From: Leucobacter chromiireducens | GTDB lineage: Bacteria > Actinomycetota > Actinomycetes > Actinomycetales > Microbacteriaceae | DNA: 39,780 nucleotides | Reading direction: 5' to 3' | Assembly: GCF_003917135.1 (NCBI RefSeq) | Contig: NZ_RPDI01000025.1 | Coordinates: forward strand, 1 to 39,780 | Shown here: piece after piece, positions 22,620 to 30,948 of the stretch | Layout: the number at the start of each line of letters is the position of its first letter | How positions within the stretch are numbered: the stretch's first letter is position 1 | Position numbers and translations under genes: made by a program | Notes under the pieces: model-generated | The model's database searches: none | Seen by the model: only the letters and a program-made list of their open reading frames with translations | Told to the model about the DNA's origin: nothing

Positions 22620-24350
22620 CTAGTGTGCGTGCGTGTGGCCGTCGTGGTGGTCGTGGTCGCCCGCCGGCTCCCCGCAGGACTGCCCGGCACCACCGGGATC
22701 CTGGCTGCGCGCGGCCGCGGCAGCCCCGCCCTGCTCGCCGTGCACGTCGTGGATCGCGGTGCCGCCGACGACGGTGAGATCCGCGCGCTGCTCGAGCAGT
22801 TCGGCGGGATCCATCGCGTAGAGATCCCCCGACCACACCACGAGGTCGGCGAGCATGCCGACGCGCAGGGTGCCGACGGTGTCCTCTCGGTGGAACGCCT
22901 CGGCGCCGCCCGTGGTGTACGCGCGCAAGGCGCGATCCAGATCGAGCCGCTCGCCCGCGGTCCAGCCGTCCGAGCCGTCAAGGCGCGCGCGGGTCATCGC
23001 GCTGTACAGGCCGACCAGGGGATCCATCTCCCCCACCTGCCAGTCGCTCGAGAAGGTGACGCGCGCGCCCGAGTCGATCATCGACTTGAATCGCCACGCG
23101 CGATCCCAGCGCGCCTCGCCGACGTTCTCCATCCAGGTGCCGGCGACGAGGTCGGGGGACGCGTGGCGGGGCTGCATGGCGGCGACCACGCCGAGCTCGC
23201 GGAATCGCGGCAGGTCCTCGGGCGCGAGGCACTCGACGTGCACGATGCCGTGGCGGGTGTCGCGGACGCCGTTCGCGCGCTGGGCGGCCTCGATCGAGTC
23301 GAGCGTGAGCTGGATGCCCCAGTCGCCCGTGGCGTGGGTGTGCACCTGGTAGCCGAGGCGATCGAGCTCGACGAAGAGCTTCGTGAACTCGGTGGGCGCG
23401 AGGCTCGGGTGGCCCCGGTGACCCGGGCGGTTCGCGTAGTCCTGCAGCATCGCGGCGGTGTGCGGCTCGATCACGTCGTCGGCGTAGAGCTTCACCGGGC
23501 CGAGCGAGAAGCGCTCGTGCTGCGGGGTCTCGCGGATCGCCTCGGTGATGCGCGCGCGGAAGTCGCCGTCGGCGCCCACCGGGTGGTAGATCGCGGCGAT
23601 CGTGCGGGAGGTCAGCTTGCCCTCGCGCTCGGCGCGCGCGAACAGGTCGAGCTCGGCGAGCGGCACCTGCGGCTCGACGACCGTCGTGATGCCGACGCTC
23701 GCGGCCATCTCCAGGCTGTTCGTGATCTTGCGGTAGCGGCGATCCGGCGAGTACATGGGGATGTCGCGCTGCAGCTCGGCCAGGCCGGCGATGGTCATCG
23801 CGCTCGTGTAGAAGTCCGTGACCCAGCCCGTCGGCTCGCCCGTGGTCGCGTCGATCTCGGGGTTGCCCCACGCGATGTCGCCGCCGTTTAGGATGCCGAG
23901 CTTCGCGAGCGCCGGGCGGTTCAGCCACACCGAGTGCTGATCGTAGGTGGTGATGAACACGGGCTTGTCGGTCACGCCGACGAGATCATCCGCGTTGGGG
24001 CGGCGGCCTTCGACGACCGAGTAGAGCGCGTTCTCTGCGCAGACCCAGTCGAGCTCGGGGTGCGTCTCCGCGAACTCGGCAATGCGGGATCGCACGACGT
24101 CGAGGCTCTGCACCTGGTCGAGGCTCACCGCGAGGTCGTCGAAGCCGAGCAGCAGGTGATTGTGCGTGTCGGCGACGCCCGGGGTGACGAGGCGGCCCTC
24201 GAGCTGCACGGTGCGGCGGGCGCTCGGGGCGTCCGCCGCCGATCCGACGTAGCTGATCGTGGTGCCGGTGACGCCGAGTGCCTCGGCCCACGGCTGCGCC
24301 GGATCGAAGGTGCGGATGCGCCCGCCCGTGTAGAGAGTGTCGACGGCCAT
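22620..24350 (-). CDS. Amidohydrolase family 3 (YtcJ-like) with His-rich tail
   Basis: A 576-residue metal-dependent hydrolase. The metal motif ADTHNH is at 60-65; HTHATGDWG, RHGIVHVECL and the catalytic Asp in FSSDWQVG follow in the order of the amidohydrolase_3 family. Family members cleave amides or N-acyl compounds; the true substrate is unknown. After the domain ends (about 535) comes a Gly/Ala/Gln linker and a C-terminal His/Asp-rich tail, HDHHDGHTHAH, which may bind metal. The ATG at 24350 has AGGAG 5-6 nt upstream. The divergent TetR gene and the palindromic operator point to substrate-induced expression with the APC permease. Confidence 0.88.
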   Translation of the reverse strand: MAVDTLYTGGRIRTFDPAQPWAEALGVTGTTISYVGSAADAPSARRTVQLEGRLVTPGVADTHNHLLLGFDDLAVSLDQVQSLDVVRSRIAEFAETHPELDWVCAENALYSVVEGRRPNADDLVGVTDKPVFITTYDQHSVWLNRPALAKLGILNGGDIAWGNPEIDATTGEPTGWVTDFYTSAMTIAGLAELQRDIPMYSPDRRYRKITNSLEMAASVGITTVVEPQVPLAELDLFARAEREGKLTSRTIAAIYHPVGADGDFRARITEAIRETPQHERFSLGPVKLYADDVIEPHTAAMLQDYANRPGHRGHPSLAPTEFTKLFVELDRLGYQVHTHATGDWGIQLTLDSIEAAQRANGVRDTRHGIVHVECLAPEDLPRFRELGVVAAMQPRHASPDLVAGTWMENVGEARWDRAWRFKSMIDSGARVTFSSDWQVGEMDPLVGLYSAMTRARLDGSDGWTAGERLDLDRALRAYTTGGAEAFHREDTVGTLRVGMLADLVVWSGDLYAMDPAELLEQRADLTVVGGTAIHDVHGEQGGAAAAARSQDPGGAGQSCGEPAGDHDHHDGHTHAH

Positions 24351-24399
24351 GTCTGCTCCTGGAGTTCGTGACGGCGGGCGCGCCTGCGGTGCGCTCCCG

Positions 24400-24447
24400 A
24401 GTTATTTAACTCAAGAGTAAATTAATTTACTCATTTGTCAAATAACT
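24400..24447. promoter_or_regulatory. Nested palindromic operator between amidohydrolase and tetR
   Basis: A perfect 18-bp palindrome, GAGTAAATTAATTTACTC (24415-24432), is flanked by a second inverted pair, AGTTATTT (24400-24407) and AAATAACT (24440-24447). Both share the same centre, 24423.5. The block is strongly AT-rich in GC-rich surroundings and lies between divergent transcription units, so it is the likely binding site of the neighbouring TetR protein, perhaps for two dimers. Confidence 0.75.
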
Positions 24448-24481
24448 GGGTGCGACGGCCCGCGCGTGGTGGCCGGCCTGG

Positions 24482-24487
24482 CATACT
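24482..24487 (+). promoter_or_regulatory. -10-like box of a leaderless tetR promoter
   Basis: CATACT lies 7 nt before the ATG at 24495 and resembles the TACACT-type boxes of other leaderless genes in the window, with the first base changed. No ribosome site precedes the ATG. Confidence 0.4.
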
Positions 24488-24494
24488 GGCAGCT

Positions 24495-25094
24495 ATGGCA
24501 CGACCGAGCACCCAGAAGCAGCGCCGCATCGAGGTCGTCGACGCGGCGCTCGCCGCCGCCGCCGAGCACGGACTGAGGAACCTCTCGCTCACGGACGTCG
24601 CCAACCAGGCCGGGGTGACCCGCGGTGCGCTGCTCTACTACTACGACGACCTCGACGCGATCCTGGTCGAGGCGCACGCCGCCGGCATGGCACGGGTGGG
24701 CACGGAGCGTGCCGCCCTCGTCGCCCGGCACGACTCCCCCGCGGGGAAGCTCGCCGCGGCGATCGATGCCGGCCTGCCGAGCGGGCCGGACGACGCGCTC
24801 ATGCGCCTGCTCTACGAGTTCGACGTGCTCGCGGGCAAGTCACCGCTGCACGACGAGCTCGTGCAGCGGCTCTACGGGGAGCAGCTGCAGCTCTACACCG
24901 AGATCCTCGCGGAGGGGGCGGCGGCGGGCGAGTTCGCGCTGACCGGGGAGCTCGCTGACACGGCGATGAATTTTGTTGCACTTGAGGACGCTTACGGCCT
25001 ACATATCGTCGCGGGCGGCAGCATCACGGTGTCCGACGCGCGGCGCGCGATCCGGGCGTTCGCGGCCCAGGCTGGCGCCCCGCTCCCCGAGTAG
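24495..25094 (+). CDS. TetR-family transcriptional regulator
   Basis: A 199-residue regulator. Residues 8-55 form the DNA-binding domain: RRIEVVDAALAAAAEHGLRN, then LSLTDVANQAGVTRGALLYYYDDLDAIL with the usual turn and recognition helix. The remaining helical part is the ligand-binding and dimerisation domain and is too variable to suggest a ligand. The ATG at 24495 is preferred because a -10-like box lies 7 nt upstream and the domain starts directly after it. It is divergent from the amidohydrolase-APC operon and probably represses that operon, and perhaps itself, from the palindrome at 24400-24447. The natural inducer is probably the transported or hydrolysed compound. Confidence 0.92.
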   Translation: MARPSTQKQRRIEVVDAALAAAAEHGLRNLSLTDVANQAGVTRGALLYYYDDLDAILVEAHAAGMARVGTERAALVARHDSPAGKLAAAIDAGLPSGPDDALMRLLYEFDVLAGKSPLHDELVQRLYGEQLQLYTEILAEGAAAGEFALTGELADTAMNFVALEDAYGLHIVAGGSITVSDARRAIRAFAAQAGAPLPE

Positions 25095-25112
25095 GCGGGG
25101 GCCGGGTGTCCC

Positions 25113-25273
25113 CACTTCGGAGCGACTTTGAGCCGGTATCGCGGCGCCGAAGTGACCCAGACTCGCCCCGAGTTGGGCGAGCGGTCCCGCGACCCCGCCG
25201 CCACCGAAACGAAGTTGGGGTCCGGGCCGCATTGGCCGGGGGATACCGGCTCAAACTCTCACAAAGTGAGAGT
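25113..25273. repeat. Structured intergenic element with three inverted repeats
   Basis: The gap between the convergent tetR and ilvA genes contains CACTTCGG (25113-25120) pairing with CCGAAGTG (25147-25154); a 14-bp pair, 25127-25140 with 25242-25255, with core GAGCCGGTATC; and ACTCTCAC (25255-25262) with GTGAGAGT (25266-25273), loop of 3. The first two pairs overlap in a crossing way, so they cannot both form in one RNA. It may be a compound terminator or a palindromic repeat element. I see no gene in it. Confidence 0.55.
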
Positions 25274-25287
25274 GGTGGCGCGGGGCC

Positions 25288-26532
25288 CTAGTAGCGCTCG
25301 CCCACCCGCACCTGGTAGCCCGCATCGCGGAGCGCCTGCGCCACCTGCTCGCCATGATCCGCACCGCGCGTCTCAATGTGCAGCTCAAGCTCCACCTCGC
25401 TGACCGGCAGCTCCGTGGCGTGACGCGTGTGGATCACCTCGATGACGTTCGCGTTCTGCTCCGCCACAATCGACGCCGTCCGCACCAACTGGCCGGGCAC
25501 ATCGGGGAGCAGGATCCGCAGCTTCGTGTAGCGCGCGGCGGCCGCGAGGCCGTGCCCGATGACGCGCTGCAGCAGCAGCGGGTCGATGTTGCCGCCGGAA
25601 AGGATCGTCGCGGTCGGCCCGGAGAGCTGCAGCTGCCCCGTGAGCATCGCGGCGACGCCGGCCGCGCCAGCCGGCTCGACGACGAGCTTCGCCCGCTCGA
25701 GCAGCATGACGATCGCGCGCGCGATGTCGTCGTCGCTGACCGTCACAACCTCGTCGACAAAGTCGCGCACGAGATCGAAGTTGCGGACGCCGGGGCGCGC
25801 CACCGCGATGCCGTCCGCGATGGTCGACTTCGTCTGAATCGTGACGGGTTCGCCCGCGGCGAGCGAGACCGGGTACGGTGCTGCGTTCTCCGCCTGCACA
25901 CCGATGATGCGGATCTCGCGCCCCTGCGCGGCGGCCCACTGCTTCGCGGCGACGCCGACGCCGGCGATCAGCCCGCCGCCGCCGATGGGCACAACGATGT
26001 TCTCGATCTCGGGCGCAGCGTCGAGTATCTCGAGCGCGATCGTGCCCTGCCCCTCGATGACGGCCGCGTCGTCAAACGGGGGGATGAACGTCGCGCCGCT
26101 CTCGCGCACGAAGTCCTGCGCGGCCTGGTTCGTCTCGTCGAACGTCGCCCCGACGAGCTGCACGTTCGCCCCGTAGTTGCGGGTGGCCTGCAGCTTCGGC
26201 AGCGCGACGCCGAGCGGCATGAAGATCGTTGCCGTGATCCCGAGCTCGCGTGCCGCGAACGCGACGCCCTGCGCGTGGTTGCCCGCGGAGGCGGCGACCA
26301 CGCCGCGTGCGCGCTCCTCCTCGCTGAGCTGCGTCAGACGGTTGTACGCCCCGCGGAGCTTGTACGCGCCGGTGCGCTGCAGGTTCTCGCACTTCAGGTA
26401 CACGCGCGGCACCCCGAGAATCTCCGCGAGGAAGCGTGACGACTCGAGCGGCGTGCGCCGCGTCACCCGGTGCACCACATCGAGCGCTCCGGTGAACTGC
26501 TCCAGGGTCGGTACCGTGGTGGTCTGAGTCAT
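25288..26532 (-). CDS. ilvA: Threonine ammonia-lyase (threonine dehydratase) with ACT domain
   Basis: A PLP enzyme that deaminates L-threonine to 2-oxobutanoate, the first step toward isoleucine. Residues 1-320 are the catalytic fold-type-II domain: PLP Lys58 in LQRTGAYKLRGAYN, SAGNHAQG, the phosphate-binding GGGGLIAG and SGGN near the C-terminal end. Residues about 335-414 (LRILLPDVPGQLVRTASIVA and following) form a single ACT domain, so it is the roughly 400-residue form also called TdcB/IlvA-like, not the long two-ACT IlvA of Escherichia coli. The ATG at 26532 overlaps the stop of the AI-2E family gene as ATGA, with GGAAGG about 6 nt upstream. Biosynthetic against catabolic use cannot be decided. 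Confidence 0.92.
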   Translation of the reverse strand: MTQTTTVPTLEQFTGALDVVHRVTRRTPLESSRFLAEILGVPRVYLKCENLQRTGAYKLRGAYNRLTQLSEEERARGVVAASAGNHAQGVAFAARELGITATIFMPLGVALPKLQATRNYGANVQLVGATFDETNQAAQDFVRESGATFIPPFDDAAVIEGQGTIALEILDAAPEIENIVVPIGGGGLIAGVGVAAKQWAAAQGREIRIIGVQAENAAPYPVSLAAGEPVTIQTKSTIADGIAVARPGVRNFDLVRDFVDEVVTVSDDDIARAIVMLLERAKLVVEPAGAAGVAAMLTGQLQLSGPTATILSGGNIDPLLLQRVIGHGLAAAARYTKLRILLPDVPGQLVRTASIVAEQNANVIEVIHTRHATELPVSEVELELHIETRGADHGEQVAQALRDAGYQVRVGERY

Positions 26533-27728
26533 GTGAGGCCTTCCTTGCGATTCAGTTTGGCGACGGTTCGCGCGCGATGCTTCGCCTGCTGGTGGGTCCG
26601 TTCGCGCTTGTGGTACGCGGCGACCGGGTCGGTGCCCCGGGTCCACTCGCGCTTCACGAGCGTGTTGACGATCGAGTTCGCCGCCGCGGCGAGCGGCACC
26701 GCGAAGAGCGCGCCGGGGATGCCGGCGATGAGCGCACCCGTGGAGACCGCGAGCACGACGCCGAGCGGGTGCACCTTCACGGCGTTGCCCATCACGAGCG
26801 GCTGGAGCACGTGGCCCTCGATCTGGTTGACGAGGATCACGACGCCGAGCATGAGGAGCGCGTTGATGGGCCCGTTGTAGACGAGCGCGATGAACGCGGC
26901 GAGGAGGCCGGTGGTGATCGCGCCGAGGAACGGGATGAAGGAGCCGAGGAAGACGAGCACCGCGATCGGGATCGGGAGCGGCACGCCGAGCAGCGCCGCA
27001 CCAACGCCGATGCCGACGGCGTCGACGAACGCGACGAAGATCTGCACGCGAACGTACTGGCCGACCGACACCCAGCCGGCGCGGCCGGCCGCGTCGACGG
27101 GCGCGTGCGCGCGGGCCGGCAGGAAGCCGAGCACCCAGAACCAGATGCGCTTCCCGTCGATGAGCAGGAAGATCAGCGAGAACACGGTGAGCAGCGCGCC
27201 GGTGACGAACTGCCCGGCCGAGGTCGCGATGCCGAGGGCGCCGTTCAGGATCTCGGTCTGGTGCTCCTGCACCGTCTTGAAGATCTGCTCGGTGAAGCCC
27301 TGCAGCTGCTCGGCCGTGATCCCGAGCTTGTTCTCCTCGATCCAGTGCAGCACCTCCCACCACACCTCTTCCGAGCGGCTGGAGAGGTCGCCCAGCCCAC
27401 TGCGCAGCTGGGTGATGATGAGGTTGATGAGGATCCACACCGATGCGACGAAGAGCGTGAGCGCGGCGACCACCCCCATCCAGTGCGGTGCGCCGCGGCG
27501 CACGAACCACTGCACCACCGGCGCGAGGAGCGCGGTCAGCAGGATCGCGATCAGGATCGGGATCACGATGATCCGCACCTGCACGATCAGCCACAGGAAC
27601 CCCGCGAGCGCGAGGGCGATGATGATCAGCCGCCACGACCAGGCGGCCGCGACCCGGATCCCGAGCGGCAGCTCGGAGGCAGCGTTGCCGCTCTCGTCAA
27701 CGCCCAGCTCGTCTTTACGCTCGTCCAC
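26529..27728 (-). CDS. AI-2E family membrane protein
   Basis: A 399-residue integral membrane protein with about eight hydrophobic segments in the order of the AI-2E (PF01594-type) family. VRIIVIPILIAILLTALLAP lies near the start, and LVFLGSFIPFLGAITTGLLA and NQIEGHVLQPLVMGNAVKVHP in the C-terminal half are family hallmarks. The last 40 residues are a basic cytoplasmic tail. The family is named after an Escherichia coli AI-2 exporter but contains many members with other substrates, including cation/proton antiporters, so a link to luxS 25 kb away is not supported. The GTG at 27728 lies 6 nt after a TAGGAT -10 box, a leaderless start. The stop overlaps the ilvA start, so translation is coupled. 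Confidence 0.88.
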   Translation of the reverse strand: MDERKDELGVDESGNAASELPLGIRVAAAWSWRLIIIALALAGFLWLIVQVRIIVIPILIAILLTALLAPVVQWFVRRGAPHWMGVVAALTLFVASVWILINLIITQLRSGLGDLSSRSEEVWWEVLHWIEENKLGITAEQLQGFTEQIFKTVQEHQTEILNGALGIATSAGQFVTGALLTVFSLIFLLIDGKRIWFWVLGFLPARAHAPVDAAGRAGWVSVGQYVRVQIFVAFVDAVGIGVGAALLGVPLPIPIAVLVFLGSFIPFLGAITTGLLAAFIALVYNGPINALLMLGVVILVNQIEGHVLQPLVMGNAVKVHPLGVVLAVSTGALIAGIPGALFAVPLAAAANSIVNTLVKREWTRGTDPVAAYHKRERTHQQAKHRARTVAKLNRKEGLT

Positions 27729-27734
27729 GGCACA

Positions 27735-27740
27735 ATCCTA
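27735..27740 (-). promoter_or_regulatory. -10 box of a leaderless promoter for the AI-2E/ilvA operon
   Basis: TAGGAT on the minus strand ends 6 nt before the GTG at 27728. No ribosome site lies between. Confidence 0.55.
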
Positions 27741-27784
27741 GCGATCGGTGTATGCGCGTCGGGTGCATGCTGCCCCGGCTCCCG

Positions 27785-29188
27785 CTACAGCAGTTTCTGG
27801 AGGGGGCCACGCGCGAGCGCCTCCTTGGCGCGGGTGAACGGCGGCATGATGGTCGCGGCGAGCGTCTCCGGGCGCAGCGGCTTCGAGAGCACGGCCTTCT
27901 CGTGGCTGAACACGAGGAACGAGCGTTCACCGTGGTAGGCGCCCATGCCGCTCTCGCCCACCCCGCCGAAGGGGAGCTCGGGAGCGACGAGGTGGAGCGC
28001 TGGGGTGCCGAAGTTCAGTGCGCCCGAGCTGGTCTCTCGCTCCCAGCGGCCGCGCACCGCGCGGTCGTCGCTGAACACGTATGCGGCGAGCGGCTTGTCG
28101 CGCGCGGTCACGAACGCGAGCGCGTCATCGAGCCCGGCCACCTCGACGAGCGGCAGAATCGGGCCGAAGATCTCGTCACGCATCACCTGCGCCTCCCGCG
28201 CGACGCCGCCCAGCACGGTGGGGGCGATCCAGCGCGATGCCGCGTCATGCTCGCCGCCGGTGAGGATCTCGCCGTCGCCGAGGTAGGAGACGAGCCGCTC
28301 GAACTGGGCGTCGGTGACGATGCGCCCGTAGTCGGGGTTGCCAGCGGTCGCTGTGCCGTAGAGGTCGTGGATCGCGGCGACGAGCGCGGGGCCGAGCCGG
28401 CGCAGCACCTCGGCGGTGCCGAGCACGTAGTCGGGCGCGATGCACGTCTGCCCGGCGTTCATGAACTTGCCCCACACGATCCGCCGCGCGGCGTCGGCGA
28501 GCGGAACGGTGTCGTCGATGTAGACGGGCGACTTGCCGCCGAGCTCGAGCGTGATCGGCGTGAGGTGCTCGGCGGCGGCGCGCGCCACCACGCGGCCGAC
28601 CCGGCCGTTGCCGGTGTAGAAGATGTGGTCGAAGCGCTCCTGCAGCAGCGCGGTCGTCTCGGGAACTCCCCCGGAGACCACGGCGACGGCGCGGCGGTCG
28701 AGCGCATCAGGGAGGAGACGCGCGAGGAGCTCCGCGGTGGCCGGGGCGAGTTCGCTCGGCTTCACAATGGCCGCGTTGCCCGCGGCGATCGCGCCGATGA
28801 GCGGCGAGAGTGCGAGCATCAGCGGGTAGTTCCACGGCGCGATGATGAGCACCACCCCGAGCGGCTCGGGGACCACGCGCGCGGTCGCCGGCTGCACCGC
28901 GAGCGGCACGGGAACCCTGCGCGGCCTCATCCACCCGGCGAGCTCGTCGAGCGCGTGCTCGATCTCCGTGCGGAGGAAGCCGATCTCGGTCAGCTGGGCC
29001 TCGGTCGGCGACTTGCCAAGATCCTCGTGCAGCGCGCGCTCGAACTCAGCTCCGCGCTCCACGAGCAGGGTGCTGAGCCGCCGCAGCTGCTCGCGTCGCC
29101 ACGCCGCGGGTCGCGTGTGGCCGGTACCGAAGCTGTGGCGCAGGCCGGACACGATTCCGGGGATCCGTTCGACTGAGGTGGTGACCAT
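27785..29188 (-). CDS. Aldehyde dehydrogenase (class-3/fatty-aldehyde type)
   Basis: A 467-residue NAD(P)-dependent aldehyde dehydrogenase. The oxyanion Asn120 is in IAPWNYP, the general base E215 in TLELGGKSP and the catalytic C249 in NAGQTCIAPDY. The C-terminal PFGGVGESGMGAYHGERSF is typical of the ALDH3/CalB branch that uses medium- or long-chain or aromatic aldehydes. The ATG at 29188 lies 6 nt after TAGGGT, so the transcript is probably leaderless. It is a stand-alone gene between the PiT operon and the AI-2E gene, all on the minus strand; the 56-bp gap behind it holds the next promoter. The substrate is not predictable beyond the family. Confidence 0.93.
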   Translation of the reverse strand: MVTTSVERIPGIVSGLRHSFGTGHTRPAAWRREQLRRLSTLLVERGAEFERALHEDLGKSPTEAQLTEIGFLRTEIEHALDELAGWMRPRRVPVPLAVQPATARVVPEPLGVVLIIAPWNYPLMLALSPLIGAIAAGNAAIVKPSELAPATAELLARLLPDALDRRAVAVVSGGVPETTALLQERFDHIFYTGNGRVGRVVARAAAEHLTPITLELGGKSPVYIDDTVPLADAARRIVWGKFMNAGQTCIAPDYVLGTAEVLRRLGPALVAAIHDLYGTATAGNPDYGRIVTDAQFERLVSYLGDGEILTGGEHDAASRWIAPTVLGGVAREAQVMRDEIFGPILPLVEVAGLDDALAFVTARDKPLAAYVFSDDRAVRGRWERETSSGALNFGTPALHLVAPELPFGGVGESGMGAYHGERSFLVFSHEKAVLSKPLRPETLAATIMPPFTRAKEALARGPLQKLL

Positions 29189-29194
29189 GGCCCC

Positions 29195-29200
29195 ACCCTA
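29195..29200 (-). promoter_or_regulatory. -10 box of a leaderless promoter for the aldehyde dehydrogenase gene
   Basis: TAGGGT on the minus strand ends 6 nt before the ATG at 29188; the bases between are GGGGCC. Confidence 0.5.
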
Positions 29201-29265
29201 CTCCGCGTCGCTGCACCCCGCGTCAGCGCCGTGCACGCGCGCCTGGATCCCCAGCCGCCCCGGGT

Positions 29266-29559
29266 TTACCAGAAGTGGAGGCCGGGGATGATCAGGAATA
29301 CGCCGACGAGCACCGCGAGCCCCGAGAGCCCGAAGCACACGTTCGCTGCGATGGTCGCCCAGCGCGGGCGCCCGAGGTCGATGTCGTCGTCCTCGTCGTC
29401 GCGCGAGGGCCCGTTGGGCTCGAAGCTGCCATCGGCGCGCGGCGCTGGCGGGGCCGGCGTCGCGAGGAACCGGATCCCGAAGGAGTAGAGCGCGACGACG
29501 AACACGGCGGAGACGAGCGCGGCACCGAAGACGATGAGGAATGCCATCCAGTCGATCAT
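29266..29559 (-). CDS. Small two-span membrane protein coupled to the PiT transporter (97 aa)
   Basis: I do not recognise a named family. There are two membrane helices, about residues 4-32 (MAFLIVFGAALVSAVFVVAL and on) and 70-92. They are separated by a hydrophilic loop with a strongly acidic run (SRDDEDDDIDLGRP). The start ATG shares one base with the stop of the pit gene (TAATG), so translation is coupled and the product is probably made in step with the phosphate transporter. It could be an accessory subunit of that transporter; this rests on coupling alone. There is no clear terminator in the 77 bp after the stop. Confidence 0.82.
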   Translation of the reverse strand: MIDWMAFLIVFGAALVSAVFVVALYSFGIRFLATPAPPAPRADGSFEPNGPSRDDEDDDIDLGRPRWATIAANVCFGLSGLAVLVGVFLIIPGLHFW

Positions 29560-30905
29560 TATCGCGCCTCTCCCGTGTTCGCGTCGCCGTCAGTTCGTGC
29601 GTCGGCTGCCTGGGACGTCGCCTCGGCCTTCTCCGCCTCGCGGAGCGCCTTCTCGGCTTCCTTCGCAGCGACGTCGTCGCGCACCGCCGACTGCGCGACA
29701 GCGGTGAGGTGCGGCATCGAGCCGGTCTTCGTCTTCACCGGCTTCACCTTGCCCTTGCGGATGCGCACGGCGTAGCCGGACTCGGCGACATCGGGGACCG
29801 GGATCGCGTTCGAGTGGTCCACCTTGTTGCGGCGCGAGCGCCAGAAGATGAAAAGGATGAAGCCGAGGCCGAGGATCGCGTCGATGATGATGCCGACCAT
29901 GCCGAGGTGCGCGATGAGCGCGGCGACCGCGCCGACGGCGCCGGCCGCCGGCAGCGTGAACAGCCAGCCGGACGCGATGCGGCCGACGGTGCGCCAGCGC
30001 ACGCTCGAACCGCGGCGGCCGAGACCCGAACCGATGACGGAGCCCGAGGCGACCTGCGTGGTCGAGAGGGCGAAGCCGAGGTGCGTCGAAGCGAGGATCG
30101 TTGCCGCGGTGCTCGTCTCGGCGGCGAAGCCCTGCGCTGGCTTCACCTGGGTGAGGCCGGCACCGAGGGTGCGGATGATGCGCCAGCCGCCGGAGTACGT
30201 GCCGATCGCGATCGCGAGCGCGCAGGACACGATCACCCAGAGGTGCGGGCCGGTGCCGGGATCCTGCAGGTTCGCGGCGACGAGGGTGAGCGTGATCACG
30301 CCCATCGTCTTCTGCGCGTCATTCGTGCCGTGCGCGAGGGCGATGAGTGAGGACGAGGCGATCTGCGCGTAGCGGAAGCGCCCGCGGCCGTCCTTCTTCC
30401 CGTCGTGGCGGCGCGTGATCGCGTAGGCGACCTTCGTCGCCGTGAACGCGACGATGCCGGCAGTGAGCGGGGCGGCGAGCGCCGGGATGATCACCTTCGA
30501 CAGGAGGACCCCGCCGTTGATGGCCGAGAACCCAGCGCCGACGATCGCCGCGCCAATCAGCCCGCCGAAGAGGGCGTGCGATGAGCTCGATGGCAGACCG
30601 TACAGCCAGGTGAGCAGGTTCCACACGATGGCGCCGATCAGGCCGGCGAAAATCATCGCGGGCGAGATGAGTACACCACCGTCGCCCTCGTTGATGAGGC
30701 CGCCGGAGATGGTCTTTGCGACCTCGGTGGAGAGGAACGCGCCAATGAGGTTCAGGATCGCGGCGAGGAGCACCGCGGTCTTCGGCTTCAGCGCTCCCGT
30801 GGCGATCGGCGTTGCCATCGCGTTCGCCGTGTCGTGGAAACCGTTGGTGAAGTCGAAGAAGAGGGCCAGTACGATGACCAGCAGCACGACGAGAGTGAGT
30901 TCCAC
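29559..30905 (-). CDS. pit: PiT family inorganic phosphate transporter
   Basis: A low-affinity phosphate symporter of the PiT family, 448 residues, with about ten hydrophobic segments. The duplicated signature is clear: FTNGFHDTANAMATPIATGA in the first repeat and ALAHGTNDAQKTMGVI in the second. LYGLPSSSSHALFGGLIGAA and TTQVASGSVIGSG are the paired Ser-rich motifs. After the last span comes a cytoplasmic tail of about 90 residues, first basic (RIRKGKVKPVKTKTG), then a charged Ala/Glu-rich helix (AAKEAEKALREAEKAEATSQ), longer than usual. The GTG at 30905 has GAAAG 7 nt upstream. The small membrane protein gene overlaps its stop. PHO-box-like repeats lie upstream, suggesting PhoP control. Confidence 0.93.
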   Translation of the reverse strand: MELTLVVLLVIVLALFFDFTNGFHDTANAMATPIATGALKPKTAVLLAAILNLIGAFLSTEVAKTISGGLINEGDGGVLISPAMIFAGLIGAIVWNLLTWLYGLPSSSSHALFGGLIGAAIVGAGFSAINGGVLLSKVIIPALAAPLTAGIVAFTATKVAYAITRRHDGKKDGRGRFRYAQIASSSLIALAHGTNDAQKTMGVITLTLVAANLQDPGTGPHLWVIVSCALAIAIGTYSGGWRIIRTLGAGLTQVKPAQGFAAETSTAATILASTHLGFALSTTQVASGSVIGSGLGRRGSSVRWRTVGRIASGWLFTLPAAGAVGAVAALIAHLGMVGIIIDAILGLGFILFIFWRSRRNKVDHSNAIPVPDVAESGYAVRIRKGKVKPVKTKTGSMPHLTAVAQSAVRDDVAAKEAEKALREAEKAEATSQAADARTDGDANTGEAR

Positions 30906-30948
30906 CGGCGTCTTTCGTTCGGGGGCATGGGCCGTGGATCACCCGCAC

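Noticed and set aside
25288..27636. A continuous 782-codon frame joining AI-2E and ilvA DNA
   Set aside because: The first half is an out-of-frame reading of the AI-2E gene. The real ilvA start is the ATG at 26532, which overlaps the AI-2E stop and has a ribosome site.
26529..27728. AI-2E protein as the exporter of the LuxS-made autoinducer
   Set aside because: The family name comes from one Escherichia coli protein; members have other substrates, and this gene is coupled to ilvA, 25 kb from luxS.
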